Source: Silene noctiflora (taxonomy: Eukaryota > Streptophyta > Magnoliopsida > Caryophyllales > Caryophyllaceae). Taken from it: a stretch of DNA of 25,664 nt. A program made the translations under genes and the position numbers. The notes beneath the pieces are model-generated. The model was not told the DNA's origin and ran no database searches. It worked only from the letters and a program-made list of their open reading frames with translations. Each line of letters begins with the position of its first letter. Positions within the stretch are counted from its first letter, which is position 1. The DNA lies in the NCBI GenBank assembly GCA_009801015.1, contig VHZZ01000554.1, forward strand, positions 10,593-36,256, read 5' to 3'. Shown piece by piece: positions 1 to 10,423 of this stretch.

Positions 1-1340
1 AAGTGTAGCCCATAAAAGAAGTCCAAGCAACTCATGAGGAAATACAACATGGGATTCCTCTAAAAATCCACACAAATGCATTTACCCGGGTGATTAAAGG
101 CGCTTCAATGCTAAACTTTGGATTCCATGGCCATTAATCATGGCCTTTAAGGCCTTTAATCCGGATTAGTGCGACCCCGATCGGGGTTGGGTGGGTTTAG
201 GCACTTTGGATTCCTTCGAAGAGCAAACGTTATGGAACCTAATTCAGTATAAAAGGAGGCCTAGCCCCGACCTTAGAAATCACTTATATCACTTCTTATC
301 ACTTTTACACATTCTTACACTCTTTTCTCTCTAATTTTCTTTAGCATTTCCTTAAGTTATTAGTTTACATTTGTAATCATACAATTTCAATACAAGTTTT
401 AAGTTCTTATAATGTTCTTCATTCCTCATTGCAATTTCATTTCGGTAATCTATTTCCTTTCTAGTTTTTATATTATTATTCTTTAGTTAGTTTGTTTTAG
501 CTTTTACATTTCCATATTGTTAATTAGTTGTTATTTAGTTATTACATTTCTTAGATACATTCTTATGTTTTTTACTTTTCATCAATAGTATAATAAGTTT
601 ATCATTCACATCATTTAGTTATTTCATATTCACATTTCATTATTTCCATTCTTATTAATTTAATCATTTAATTATGTTCATGCATTTAATTTCATATTTA
701 GTTTTTATTATTTTTAACATGAGTGAGTAGATTTGCATTGTCTAGGGAATAAGGGGAGTCATGCATTAGTTATCATTTATCATGTTAGATTAGTATGTTT
801 AAATATTGCATAATTGTTTCTACACTTGCTTGCTTTGTATTGTTAATCTTAGGTTATTGATCACATTCTAGGATTAAATTTGTTAATACATTCTATAAGT
901 CGAGAGGCACAGATATGTATTAGACTAAGCATGTTATAGTGGAACGACCTGGTTCGGCGAGAGCGTCTAGGACCCGGTCTAAGGCTTGACACTAAAATCG
1001 AGAGGTGGGTGTCTCTAGGCCTAAGCATTTATCTTTATTAGCATTACTAATTTAATATGAATTGTTTTATTATGCACGTGTGACCCGAAACTCCTAGACT
1101 ATCTTTTAATCATATTTGTTAATCATATTTTATTTACAATTGCTTATTTTATTTGCTTATTTTTTTTTATTTACTTTGCATTTCTCAACCAAATAAAAAA
1201 AGATAACCCGTTCGTGATAGATTCATAACAACTTATAAAACTCCCGTGTCTCTGTGGATTCGACCTCTACGTACTACATTCATTTATGCCACGTCTAAGG
1301 ATTTATTTTTGATTTGTGTGCGACCACCTCGTCAATTACA
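1..1340 (+). mobile_element. Right part of a Ty3/gypsy-like LTR (Ogre/Tat-like), cut by the window start
   Basis: This is a non-coding AT-rich block with LTR anatomy. A TATAAAAG box lies at 248-255. A long T-rich region follows, and near the right end comes the phrase CTCTGTGGATTCGACC, which resembles the 3' end of LTRs from Ogre/Tat/Athila-type gypsy elements. It ends in ATTACA at 1340, and copia reverse-transcriptase sequence resumes directly at 1341, so 1340 is an insertion edge. The left end lies outside the window, so this may be a solo LTR or the 3' LTR of a longer element. The plus orientation follows from the TATA box and the end motif. Family assignment is from memory of similar LTR ends and is moderate. 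Confidence 0.6.
248..255 (+). promoter_or_regulatory. TATA box of the gypsy-like LTR
   Basis: TATAAAAG is followed by AGGCC and, about 30 bases on, by a C/T/A-rich stretch suitable for a transcription start near 280. It lies within the LTR that ends at 1340 and would mark its U3/R boundary. A perfect 14-bp palindrome, ACCCCGATCGGGGT, lies just upstream at 174-187. Confidence 0.5.
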
Positions 1341-1936
1341 ATTGCCATAAATTGTCCTTGCTTCCTTGTTTTGAGAAACAAAGAGTAGTCTTCCTTTGAT
1401 TGCTCAAAACCTTGAGCTGTAAGAAACTTGGTGAGCTCCAAATTCTATTGCTTTGAGGCCTGTTTAAGACCATATAGAGACTTATTTAGCTCTTTAGGAG
1501 ACAAACCCCATTGGGCTTGTGCTTAGTATAATCTTCTGGAACCTCCATATATACCTCTACATCAAGGAAACCATGTAAAAATGCATTATTGATGTCAAGT
1601 TGATGTAAATTCCATCCCTTGATGGCAACAATGGCAATAAGGGTTCTTACACTAGTGAATTTAGCAACTTGACTTTGTATCTCTCAACTGTCCCCATCTG
1701 GTTTGAACTTTACCTTAAAATTCGTTTGGCTCCTATGACTTTCTTTCTTGCAGGTAAGGGGGTTAGAATCCAAGTTTGATTGTCCTCAAGTGCTTTCAAT
1801 TCATTTCCCATGGCTTCCTGCCAATGTGGATCATCCTTTCCTTGGGCATAGGAAGATGGCTCATAGACTTCCATGACAGCATTAAGAGATGCTATATATG
1901 TATTCTGGAGAATAAGCAGTCAAATCTTGCTGATGC
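1341..1936 (-). mobile_element. Copia relic: N-terminal part of reverse transcriptase
   Basis: Minus-strand translation shows the conserved start of copia reverse transcriptase: a DPHWQEAM-like block with ALE following (about 1790-1840), then a LHQLDINNAFLHG-like block (about 1565-1605) and a VYMEVPEDY-like block (about 1530-1560). This is part of the broken copia element and lies between two LTR insertions. It codes for no functional protein here. Confidence 0.82.
1932..1936. repeat. Target-site duplication GATGC, left copy
   Basis: The 5-bp direct copy abuts the TG end of the solo LTR. The matching copy is at 3275-3279. Five bases is the normal duplication length for LTR-retrotransposon integration. 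Confidence 0.88.
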
Positions 1937-2573
1937 TGTAACACCCCCTTCTTACCCGGCCGAGGTAATGGGAGGATGTTACCATCTCGGTTTCCCGAGG
2001 CAGTGAAATCGAAATTATTAAGAAAGAGAAATATTTAATATAAATGACAAGTTTAGTGGATTACATACATGATTTTGAATAACAAAAGTTAACTATACAT
2101 ATACAACTCGACTACTATCTACGTCATCCAACTATGTAGCTCGACTCCAAGTCCAAAGCGCGTCATGTCTCCCGCGTGACACAAACCAACCTGTACATAA
2201 CCTGCTCCCCCTATGATCGGAAATATCATATGGATCGGCATATGTCACCCCGGAAATAGGTGACAATTTACACATAGCCACACACGGTCAATTTCAATAA
2301 TATAAACATATAAGACGCGACATATGAAATATGATTATAGAACACGATAATGAAATATGTACAACAAGGCCTCCAATCACACTACACCGTAGCCAACATC
2401 GATACCAGGGACACACCCACGGTACACATAACCCGGTGACGACACCGCAGCCCGCAAAAAGGTACTCGGACACACCCGTGGTCCCGGGCCCGAGAGCGAC
2501 TCGGACCCCCTACCAGATGACGTGTCTCAACCACACGTGTCCCTACATAACTCAAATTATTAATGTGCACATT

Positions 2574-2600
2574 CCTCTTGGAGTGGGAAACTCCAAGAGG
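2574..2600. repeat. Perfect 11-bp hairpin inside the solo LTR
   Basis: CCTCTTGGAGT at 2574-2584 and ACTCCAAGAGG at 2590-2600 are exact reverse complements around the 5-base loop GGGAA. It lies mid-LTR. It may be a structured part of the element transcript or a terminator-like fold; function is not known. Confidence 0.8.
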
Positions 2601-3130
2601 CGACCCGAACGTAAGGCGGTCTCCCAACTACCTTACGCTTCCACAATAACAAGTATCACCGCCACCACTCTACCAACAACCTCCAACATCCACCACAATC
2701 ACATATATCGCAACATACAACATAATATACCAATTATGCAACCATCTCATGGATTATAAATCTTAACATGCCAAAAATACTTATATCAACAATTTCTTAT
2801 TCTCATGTTATAATGCATTTTCACCCACAATATGAGATTATCCATTAATTATCCAATCATCATGATATGATACGATTATGCCAACATAAGAGACTAATAC
2901 ACATTTCCACGTACATGTTATAATGCAACCCAACTATCATAATTATCCCCTTCATGATGCAATTAACCACTAATCATGTTATAATGCAAATGCTTCATTC
3001 ATGTGAGTCTAAATACAACATCATCAACAACACATACAACATTCATAATATTGAAGCCGAGTAGGATTAACCTACCTTTTAAAGGTCCAAAACATGCAGC
3101 CTAACACGCGGAAACTGGGCCTGAGCACGG

Positions 3131-3225
3131 CCACTCGGCCGAGTGGCACACAACAAGAGCTGGGTAACTATTCAGAGGGCACTCGGTCCATCTACCCGGT
3201 CGAGTGAGCTCCACTCGTTCGAGTA
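3131..3225. repeat. Cluster of ACTCG...CGAGT palindromes in the solo LTR
   Basis: A perfect 16-bp palindrome, CCACTCGGCCGAGTGG, lies at 3131-3146. A second pair of half-sites, CACTCGG at 3180-3186 and GGTCGAGTG at 3198-3206, points inward. A third, CACTCGTTCGAGT, lies at 3212-3224. All share ACTCG/CGAGT halves within 95 bp of one end region of the LTR. The arrangement resembles repeated binding sites or a foldable leader; its role is unknown. Confidence 0.7.
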
Positions 3226-3274
3226 CTCTGTCTATTAAGATGAGTATCAGCCCTAGAAACTACGGGATATTACA

Positions 3275-3279
3275 GATGC
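3275..3279. repeat. Target-site duplication GATGC, right copy
   Basis: This copy is identical to 1932-1936 and directly follows the TTACA end of the solo LTR. Copia sequence resumes after it. Confidence 0.88.
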
Positions 3280-3295
3280 AATGCTGAAAAAGAAA

Positions 3296-4995
3296 CTAAA
3301 CTATCTGATGGTGGCTTTCTGACACTAGGCAAGCACTGTGGCAAACCCTTACAGACAAAATCTTATAACCCTGATGGTGGCTTTCTGACTCTTTCTGATC
3401 TCTTAAGAACATAAGATGAATGAGTAGAAGAATTAGAAGGTGATACTGAAGATAATGGGGTGAAGAATGGAAAATGGCGGTGTTAGTATTTGAAATATTA
3501 GCTGAGGAAGAATGATGAGGGCTAATAATATCATTAGTATTGATAGTATTATGAGAATAAACATTTGGTGAGTTTATATTATGTGAAATATTATTAGTAG
3601 TATTATCATTATGACTAAGAGTAGAATCAAGTTGTGTAAATGTAGAAAAATATGAAGTATCAGGAGTATGATTAGTAGTATTGTGTAATATAGGTAAGAA
3701 GAAAGCAAGAACAGATTCAGTTTTATGTGAATCATCTTTATAGGGAAATAAATCTTCTTTGAAAATGACATCTCTCCTCACAATAATCTTATGAGATTGG
3801 ATATCATACAACTTGTATCCCTTTTGTGCAAAAGGATATCCCAAATGAATACACTTTCTGGCCCCGAGATCCATTTTATCCCCAGATTTAATAGTAGCAT
3901 AACACAAACACCTATAACCCTTAGATGTTCATAATCAGCTGGCTTTCCAAATAATATCTCAACAGGAACTTTCCAATACAAAACAGATGAAGGTATTAAA
4001 TTTATTAAATGAATAGCAGCAAAGACCATTTCTCCCCATAATTTCTTAGGTAATCCTGCATGAATCCTTAAAGCGCGTGAAGTATTCAAAAAATGTATAT
4101 GCTTCCTCTCAACTCCTCCATTTTGTTGAGGGTTCCCAAGTAAACTCTTTTGATGCACTATACCTTGTTCAGCTAATAACAACCCACACTCCGTCTGAAC
4201 AATTTCAGTCCCATTATCACTCCTAATGATTTTGACTTTGGTCTGAAATTGAGTGTTCACGTAAGTAAAAAAATGCACTATGGTCTGAGTTACCTCAGTT
4301 TTATCCTTTAGGAGAGTTTTTCAAGTTACTCTACCATAATCATCAACAATGGTGAAGAAATAGGATGCTCGAGTAACTGATTTAGTCCTATATGGACCCC
4401 ATAAGTCTACATGGATTAAAGCAAAAGGTGTTGCAGCAATAAATTGACTAACAAGAAAGGGTAACTTGTGATGTTTGGAGAGAATGCAAGTTTCACAGTG
4501 AAAATTGGAACCTTTATTAACTGCAGAGTACATAAGTACATGTAACAACTTAGTGAACGATACATAGACTAACCTAGCATGAGCTAGGTGTACATCTACA
4601 CTATACAAAGCAGGACTAGCAACACATGCGGTATGAGTAGTGACAGAAGTATTACAAGATACTTTAACATCTGTCTTATTCTTAGTAAATCTAAGTCTAT
4701 AAACTCCTGCCAACTTCTTTCCAACACATATGATTCTTTCAGTGGTAGGGTCCTGTACAGTAAAACCATTGTCAGTAAAACTGGCATATAATCTTGTATA
4801 AGATAGAAACCTAACCACAGACATCAAATGATGCTTAAATTCAGGCAAGTAGAGCACATTCCTCAATATCAACTCATCAGTTAACATGATGTCACCAACC
4901 ATTCTAACAATCTTCATAGTACCATCAGGCAGAGTGATTTTAATAGGACTATCCAAAAAACTTTGAGAAATAAACAAAGTCTGATCATAGGTCAT
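3296..4995 (-). mobile_element. Copia relic: end of protease, pre-integrase zinc region and integrase
   Basis: Minus-strand readings show three successive integrase parts. At 4321-4995 there is an H...H...C..C pre-integrase region (SNFHCETCILSKHHKL) followed by the HVDLWGPY start of the catalytic core. At 3778-4278 there is RSDNGTE and the NGGVERKH block. At 3296-3907 there is the C-terminal SH3-like domain with GYPFAQKGYKLYD. Just upstream, near 5003-5028, a FDSGA-type aspartic protease motif is visible. These are pieces of a broken element and not host genes. Confidence 0.88.
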
Positions 4996-5141
4996 ATGAC
5001 CAAAGGCACCAGAATCAAATATCCAGGAGTATAACCAACATGCTCATTATCTACTATTGCATTTACAACTGTAGTGGTCAAGGATGTACTTGCAAAGTTC
5101 ACAGATTAAGAACTTTGAGAATGAGATCCCTGGGTTCTAAA

Positions 5142-5393
5142 TTATGGAACATCTCCTGATTTGACAGCTTTGACAAATTCTTTGAAGATTGCCTTTACGA
5201 TAGCAGGATTGACCTGGACATCTTCATCATCAAACTGATCTTCTTCTTCAAGTGGATTGTCAACTGTCTCCTTAACATTGGCAGCATACTTCCTTCCAGC
5301 AGGCCCTTTGTTGTTCTTTTGACTAGGAAAACCATGAAGTTGGTAACATCTGGTGACAGTGTGTCCATCTCTGTTGCAATAAGTGCAAGTCAT
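5142..5393 (-). mobile_element. Copia relic: gag zinc knuckle region
   Basis: The minus-strand reading begins at the knuckle CTYCNRDGHTVTRC, the CX2CX4HX4C nucleic-acid-binding motif typical of copia gag nucleocapsid. An acidic linker (EEEDQFDDEDVQ) precedes the protease region. The upstream part of gag is separated from it by the LTR at 5428-6473. Confidence 0.85.
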
Positions 5394-5427
5394 CTTAGGC
5401 CTCTTGACATATTCTTCATATGATTCC

Positions 5428-6473
5428 TGTTAGTTTAAGACCCTCATTAGACTATACTAATGAAATGTTAAATTACTAGTTAATTTAATTTAAGTGGTCT
5501 TAACTCACATGCATGCAAAGGAAAAACTAAATTAAGATAAGATTAGTAATAATTTCCTTACATTGGTAATATGGCTATAAAATTACTACAATAGTAATTT
5601 TATGGAATCAAATTGCTTGGATGAACCCCTTAGCTTCTCATTTGAACCCTCCTTCTAGTTGCACCCAAGACTAGCCCAAATTATCCCTATAAATTACTAA
5701 CTAGATAATTTATAGAAAAAACCTTGTTTATTATGTAATATTATTACCTTAATAATATTAGATATGTATATTATTATTTGTGAATTTATGATGAAGTTTT
5801 ACGATCAACCAATTGATCAAGATTGATGATGAAGAAAAAAGAAAAACAATTTTTTTTTCTTCTTAAAGTGGCCGGCCAAAAGGCTATTTAGAGTGATTTT
5901 TCTTTTCCTTAAAAATTCATCACTCTTAATGTGTGTGTGATGACCTATATATTTAAGTAATATTAGACCATTTTATCAACATAAAATATGTCTAATAAAA
6001 CTCTATTAGCTAATTTTACAACCTCTTGTAAGTTTAATTAGCTAATTACCTCCGCCTCAAAACATACACACACATATCGTAATGATTTAAATAAGTAACT
6101 ATTAATTACTATATTATCGTCTATTTATTAATCAATTATCAAATAATTGAATAATAAATTCCTTTGGCCTGAGTTCGTAACTCGTCATCAATAAATAAAT
6201 TCACTTGACTTAATAAAAGTCAAAATAAACAAGATACTAATTAATTTATATCGTATATATAAATAATTAGTTTTCCATTTGGGCATCCTATAGGTGTGAC
6301 CGAAAGGGTTCAGTTAATCACCGTCGTCTTACGCCAGTAACGTCAAACTCTAGTCAGTCGAGCGTTACCGAGTTACGTTGATCAACTGACAAATAATAAA
6401 TTATATCTCTGATATTCCTTTTACGAGATTTATTATTGTAGACGCACTATTGAGGAGGACACCTACTCCAACA
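5428..6473 (-). mobile_element. Solo LTR, probably Ty1/copia, inserted in gag
   Basis: Minus-strand ends are TGTTGGAGTAGG (from 6473) and CTAACA (to 5428), giving TGTTGG/CTAACA termini. The 1046-bp interval is AT-rich and non-coding and lies precisely between two gag parts of the copia relic. A TATATA stretch lies near 5947-5955. The flanking 5-mers (ATTCC at 5423-5427, ATTTA at 6474-6478) match at only three of five bases, so the duplication has decayed or the copies are not from one event. The TGTTGGAG...CA ends are common in copia LTRs; family and strand are inferred. Confidence 0.7.
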
Positions 6474-7250
6474 ATTTAATCTTCTGATTATATCCAGTGT
6501 TTGATCCAGCTTCATTGTAAGTAGGCCTCTTATAACCAGTGTTATAATTTGTAGCAGTATAATTTGTTTCTTATAACCATTGTTATAAGCATTCTTCTGA
6601 AAATTACTTCCATTGTTGTTTTCACCAGAATATTTCTGATAATTGTTCTTTGAAAAATAAGATTTGTTAGCGGTTAGAGCCACATCTTCATGCATCAAAC
6701 CTTTGCCTTTGTCTCCATTGGTGATACTTTTATGCATTTTAATTTGATGTATCCTAAAGAAAGCTTGATTGACTGTTGGTAAAGGATCTGAGGCCAGAAT
6801 TTGACTCCTGACGGTATCATACCTTTTGTCAAGTCCTATAAGAAAATCAATCAGCCTATGCCCGTTATCTCTTTCATGAATCTTCTTGAACAAGCTACAA
6901 GAACATTTGCTCAAAGCTCCACACTCACAATCAGGTAAACCATCTAAACTTTGTAGATCCTCCCATACAAACTTCATTTTACCAAAATACTCAACAACAG
7001 ACTGATTATTCTCTTAAATAGTATGCATGACATCTTTCCTTAACTGATAAAGAAAACGACCATTAGCTTGACTGTACCTCATGAATCAAGGAGTGCATGA
7101 TCCAGCACATCACATTCCAATCCACTCTAACCCAATCTTGATGGGTAGTTGCTGTCTCTACAGGTTTAGGATATTTTCCTGTAATGAATCCAAGCTTATT
7201 CTTTGAAATCAACGCCATTTCAATAGCTCTTTGACCATTTTAGGTAGTGT
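6474..7250 (-). mobile_element. Copia relic: gag N-terminal and capsid-like part
   Basis: The minus-strand reading at 6447-6977 contains a UBN2-type gag signature (GLDKRYDTVRSQIL, followed by LPTVNQAFFRI), and its last residues run into the inserted LTR. Further upstream, near 7130-7220, there is an NKLGFITGKYPKP-like N-terminal gag motif. It is non-functional; the element is broken in several places. Confidence 0.83.
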
Positions 7251-7558
7251 TTCCCGTTGAAAGGTGAAGAAACAAGATTTAAACCAGAAATATCACCAGG
7301 TGCAAGATATAAAGGATCTTGCATTCTTATAACTCCAGTAGTAACACCCGATCAAATTGAATTACCTTCCATGTAATATTAACAAATTCTGATGAAATTG
7401 AATGTGTTTTTGATCTAAAAATAAGGAAAAAGTAAACTTATTTTGTGTTTTTGTGAATTTGCAACGGAATTTTCAAAAGAAAATAGAAAAATCAATGATT
7501 ATATGGTATGAAATTGCGCGGAAAAAGTATACAGAAACTCCTAGGATCAAACCTTGCC

Positions 7559-7570
7559 GCTCTGATACCA
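7559..7570 (-). other. Primer-binding site of the copia relic
   Basis: On the minus strand the 12 bases TGGTATCAGAGC directly follow the CTTCA end of the LTR. This is the classical plant copia primer-binding site, complementary to the 3' end of initiator methionine tRNA. It fixes both the strand of the element and the inner edge of its 5' LTR. Confidence 0.9.
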
Positions 7571-7966
7571 TGAAGAGAAGTGTCTCTTCATGGAAGCCAT
7601 TGATGAGCACGAGAAAGCTTTGAATTAACGGATGAAATGTAAACTATTGAAGGAGAAAGAAAGCTAAATAAAAGTGTAATTTTGATTATAAAAAAACTTA
7701 ACTTACAAATTGCTAGTTACAAGTATTTATATACAAGTCAATTTAACAAACTTGATTGATCAAAATATCTAGATATTATTTTGTCGAAAGTCTTCCTCCG
7801 TTGACCATCACAGAATTCTGTTATGATGACTCATCATAACAGACTGTGACAGCCTGTCAACTATATTCTAGACTCTTCTAGAACCTTCCACTATGTCAGC
7901 ATCTATGTACAACAATGCACAGTAACAAGTAGAGCAGCAATGATAGTACAGTACTATGCATCATCA
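7571..7966 (-). mobile_element. 5' LTR of the copia relic
   Basis: The inner edge is fixed by the primer-binding site. On the minus strand the LTR ends CTTCTCTTCA at 7571. The likely outer edge is TGATGATGC at 7966, giving TGATGA/TCTTCA ends and about 396 bp. A minus-strand TATATAAATA lies near 7724-7733, a suitable promoter for the element. No second copy of this LTR lies in the window, so age cannot be estimated from LTR divergence. The outer edge is less certain than the inner one. Confidence 0.72.
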
Positions 7967-7983
7967 ATATCTCCAATACCATA

Positions 7984-8074
7984 CTTCCTCCATTCCAATC
8001 ATTTCTGTATATTTGTTGAACATATGTGAGTTATATTTTAATCAAGTGTATAGAATTCATTGGAATAGAGGAAG
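7984..8074. mobile_element. Stowaway-type MITE (Tc1/mariner derived)
   Basis: The terminal inverted repeat CTTCCTCCATTCCAATCA at 7984-8001 pairs with TGGAATAGAGGAAG at the right end (reverse complement CTTCCTCTATTCCA). It is flanked by TA on both sides (7982-7983 and 8075-8076). Length 91 bp with no coding capacity. TA duplication and the CTYCCTCC terminus are the Stowaway hallmarks. It lies just outside the copia LTR. Confidence 0.85.
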
Positions 8075-8163
8075 TATTATTCAATATTTATTTAAGGAGT
8101 TTTTCATTTGAGCTATTATTAATGAAGTCATTTGATGGTGATACTAGACGATATCAATTAAGG

Positions 8164-8313
8164 CCTATTCTTTTGGGCTAAATAGAGCTGAACTGAATTG
8201 AATTGAGCTGAACTGAATTGAAATTTACTGAGATAAATATAGTTGAAATAAGCCGAATTGAACTGAAATGAGCATAAGAGCTGAAAGCCTGAAAGTAAGC
8301 CGAAAAGAAGGGG
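8164..8313. mobile_element. Short MITE with GAACTGAATTG repeats, copy 1
   Basis: The left end CCTATTCTTTTGGGCTAA is roughly inverted at the right end (TAAGCCGAAAAGAAGGGG at 8296-8313). The interior is built from degenerate repeats of GAGCTGAACTGAATTG-like units. A related copy lies at 10424-10650 in the same orientation. No clear target-site duplication is visible, so the superfamily (hAT, Harbinger or other) is not assigned. It is non-coding. Confidence 0.6.
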
Positions 8314-10097
8314 ACTATAATTTTAAATCCGTGGATTATTGTTTGCCAAGCTATTTGATTTTGTGGATTACTGATAATTGGCCCATTGCACTAACAGCCC
8401 AACGCCATACTATTATTTCATTTTCAAGGTTTCAGCCCAACACATTCTAAAATGTGGATCTGTAGCTTCCTGTGCAATAAGGCCCATGGTATAGCATTAT
8501 AACCATCAGCCCACCACCAGTCGAGTTACTCAAGTTGGGCTAAGCCATTTAAGGTTATATTGGATATCGGTTTCCAAGATTAACCTTGGGGCAATGTTCG
8601 GGTCGAGCAGGTTTGGGTCATTGCTATTTCACGTCAATTTTGTCGTATCTATAAGACTATAAAATGTTATTTGAAGGTTAATCTCAAGTCAAATTATGTT
8701 GTTAAGTTACATTTTCTACTTTAAGTCATGAGAAATTTATATAGATTACTCAATAATAAAGATAAATAACTACCGCGTTATCAATTGTGTCTAGTCATTA
8801 ATAAGACAGAATATTCAGAATTAGTTAAATTATTACATTGGAGAAATCAAATTATATGGCTTATCAAAACCTCCCTAATGTCTAGTTTGGTTTATTACGT
8901 TTAGAAGTTTCACCGGGTCCGTTTTGATGGAAGTTTGGGTCGGATTTCTCGGGTTGTATTTGGAATAGTGGACATGCACGGGACAATGTAGCCTATGTTT
9001 TATAATTTCTAGGAAGATTGAGTGCACTTAATCGCGATCATTCTCTAAGAAGGGCATGACACATCCCGTGTAATAAGTTTAGTTATTGAAGCTTTGGTCT
9101 GTCTATATGCTCCAAATTCATTGGTCATCACATTCTATTTTAATGATTGCATTGATTTGTGATTTTATGAACCAAGGATTCAACGTATTGGACATGTAAA
9201 CTTCTTTGCATCAATGAATGGCCACTTTGTTGCAATATAAAATGTTTTCTTGGGTGACATAGGGAATTTTATTCCCGTGTTACCGTGACATTACTTAGTA
9301 AGAACCAGCTCAACTAAATTTTTTGGAGGACTTTAGCTTCAATGGAAGCCTCGTCTTTTACTAACCATTCAACCCCTTTTCAAGTTCTGTATCTCGGCGA
9401 TTTAGTATAAGTATTCACATGTGATAGCAGGTGTCTGAATCATAATTCCCTTATTTTTGTTTCAAAATTTAGCATTGTTGACATGAATTAACCTATGAAG
9501 AATATTTTGTGACGAATTTGTTAAAATTATAAGTTGTTACTATAAATTCACCCTAAACTTTATCTATTCACGCTAATTAGTTACATCTATCTTGATCAAA
9601 ATTAACCACGGCTTAATTGAATGAAGCAACTACGCATTGAATCAGACATGAGCTCAAAATAACTTGATCTAGTCGATATTTTTTTAAAATATCATTAATT
9701 TGATATCAACTTGGATCCAATTACCGATTTGTTAGCACCAGCATTAAATCTTAATTGAATGGCAGCAAAAGAAAATATTGATTTTGGATGAAGTAAAGCA
9801 ATCTTGTTGCAAAATATATTTATTTTAAATGAATTTTGTTCTTTTTTTGTACTATGTGGAGTACTAGATTCCAAGGTGGTTCTATTTTATGCTAGAGAAT
9901 ATGGGCATATGGTGTTTGGATTTTGCAAACCTTAATCTGATTGCCGAATACTCTGTACATGATTGGTTAACACTAGTAAACAGAACAACAACGTAACGAT
10001 AAGATAACGAGATATTTGGTGTCATGGAAGAGAACAATTTTGATACATATATTCCCAATTACTCGTAATTATATATAACTTTTCTTAAATTTCTTTT
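8314..10097. other. Intergenic stretch without recognisable genes
   Basis: The sequence is AT-rich with no reading frame of recognisable family on either strand. The 60-residue frame starting at 8268 begins inside the MITE and has no domain. A small palindrome, GGGAATTTTATTCCC, lies near 9267-9281. No tRNA, rRNA or clear transposon ends were seen. Confidence 0.6.
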
Positions 10098-10186
10098 TAT
10101 ATTTTACTTCTTCACCTATAGAAAAAACGTCTAACTCTTGAAGTTCTACAAATGAAAGGAAATTATATTTTACTTCTTCACCTATA
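10098..10186 (+). repeat. 23-bp direct repeat pair
   Basis: TATATTTTACTTCTTCACC plus TATA occurs at 10098-10120 and again at 10164-10186, 66 bp apart. A partial third copy (TATTTTACTTCTTTT) follows. This looks like a small local duplication; no function is suggested. Confidence 0.7.
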
Positions 10187-10423
10187 TTTTACTTCTTTTT
10201 ATATTTCTTTTGATACATAGAATGTTTAGCGACTAACAAAAAGCTTGTCTTGGGTATCCAGTTGAAGTGTTGTTTGACCCATTTAGTTTTACAAATGAAA
10301 GATCAACTATTTTTACATTTTACAATTTTCTAATCTGATCAGTTTAACAACTTGAAACGTTCGACACTCTTATGTAGAGTATCATCTTAACAAACCTTCT
10401 ACGTATATTATATGAACATAGGT

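Larger units (their letters stand above)
1937..3274. mobile_element. Solo LTR, probably Ty3/gypsy, with perfect target-site duplication
   Basis: The block starts TGTAACACC and ends GGGATATTACA, so it has TG...CA ends with a short inverted repeat. It is flanked by identical 5-bp copies of GATGC at 1932-1936 and 3275-3279. It holds no internal coding domain, so it is a solo LTR of about 1.34 kb left by recombination between the two LTRs of a once longer element. The ends resemble gypsy (chromovirus, perhaps Tekay-like) LTRs, from memory. Orientation is not settled. Intact ends and a perfect duplication suggest it is younger than the copia relic around it. Confidence 0.85.
1341..7966 (-). mobile_element. 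Ty1/copia retrotransposon relic, broken, with three nested LTR insertions
   Basis: Read on the minus strand, the element has a 5' LTR (7571-7966), an initiator-methionine tRNA primer-binding site (7559-7570), gag with a zinc knuckle, protease, integrase and the start of reverse transcriptase. The order gag-protease-integrase-reverse transcriptase is diagnostic of Ty1/copia. Sequence from other elements occupies 1937-3274 and 5428-6473, and a third LTR truncates it at 1340. The rest of the reverse transcriptase, RNase H and 3' LTR are not in the window. Its reading frames are broken in several places and it looks like an old, inactive fossil. It is older than the three insertions it carries. 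Confidence 0.88.

Noticed and set aside
2331-2759. Open frames on both strands within 2331-2759
   Set aside because: They lie inside the solo LTR, overlap on opposite strands and read as low-complexity Thr/His/Pro or Arg/Val sequence with no domain.
8268-8450. 60-residue plus-strand frame
   Set aside because: It begins inside the repeat-built MITE and shows no family resemblance.
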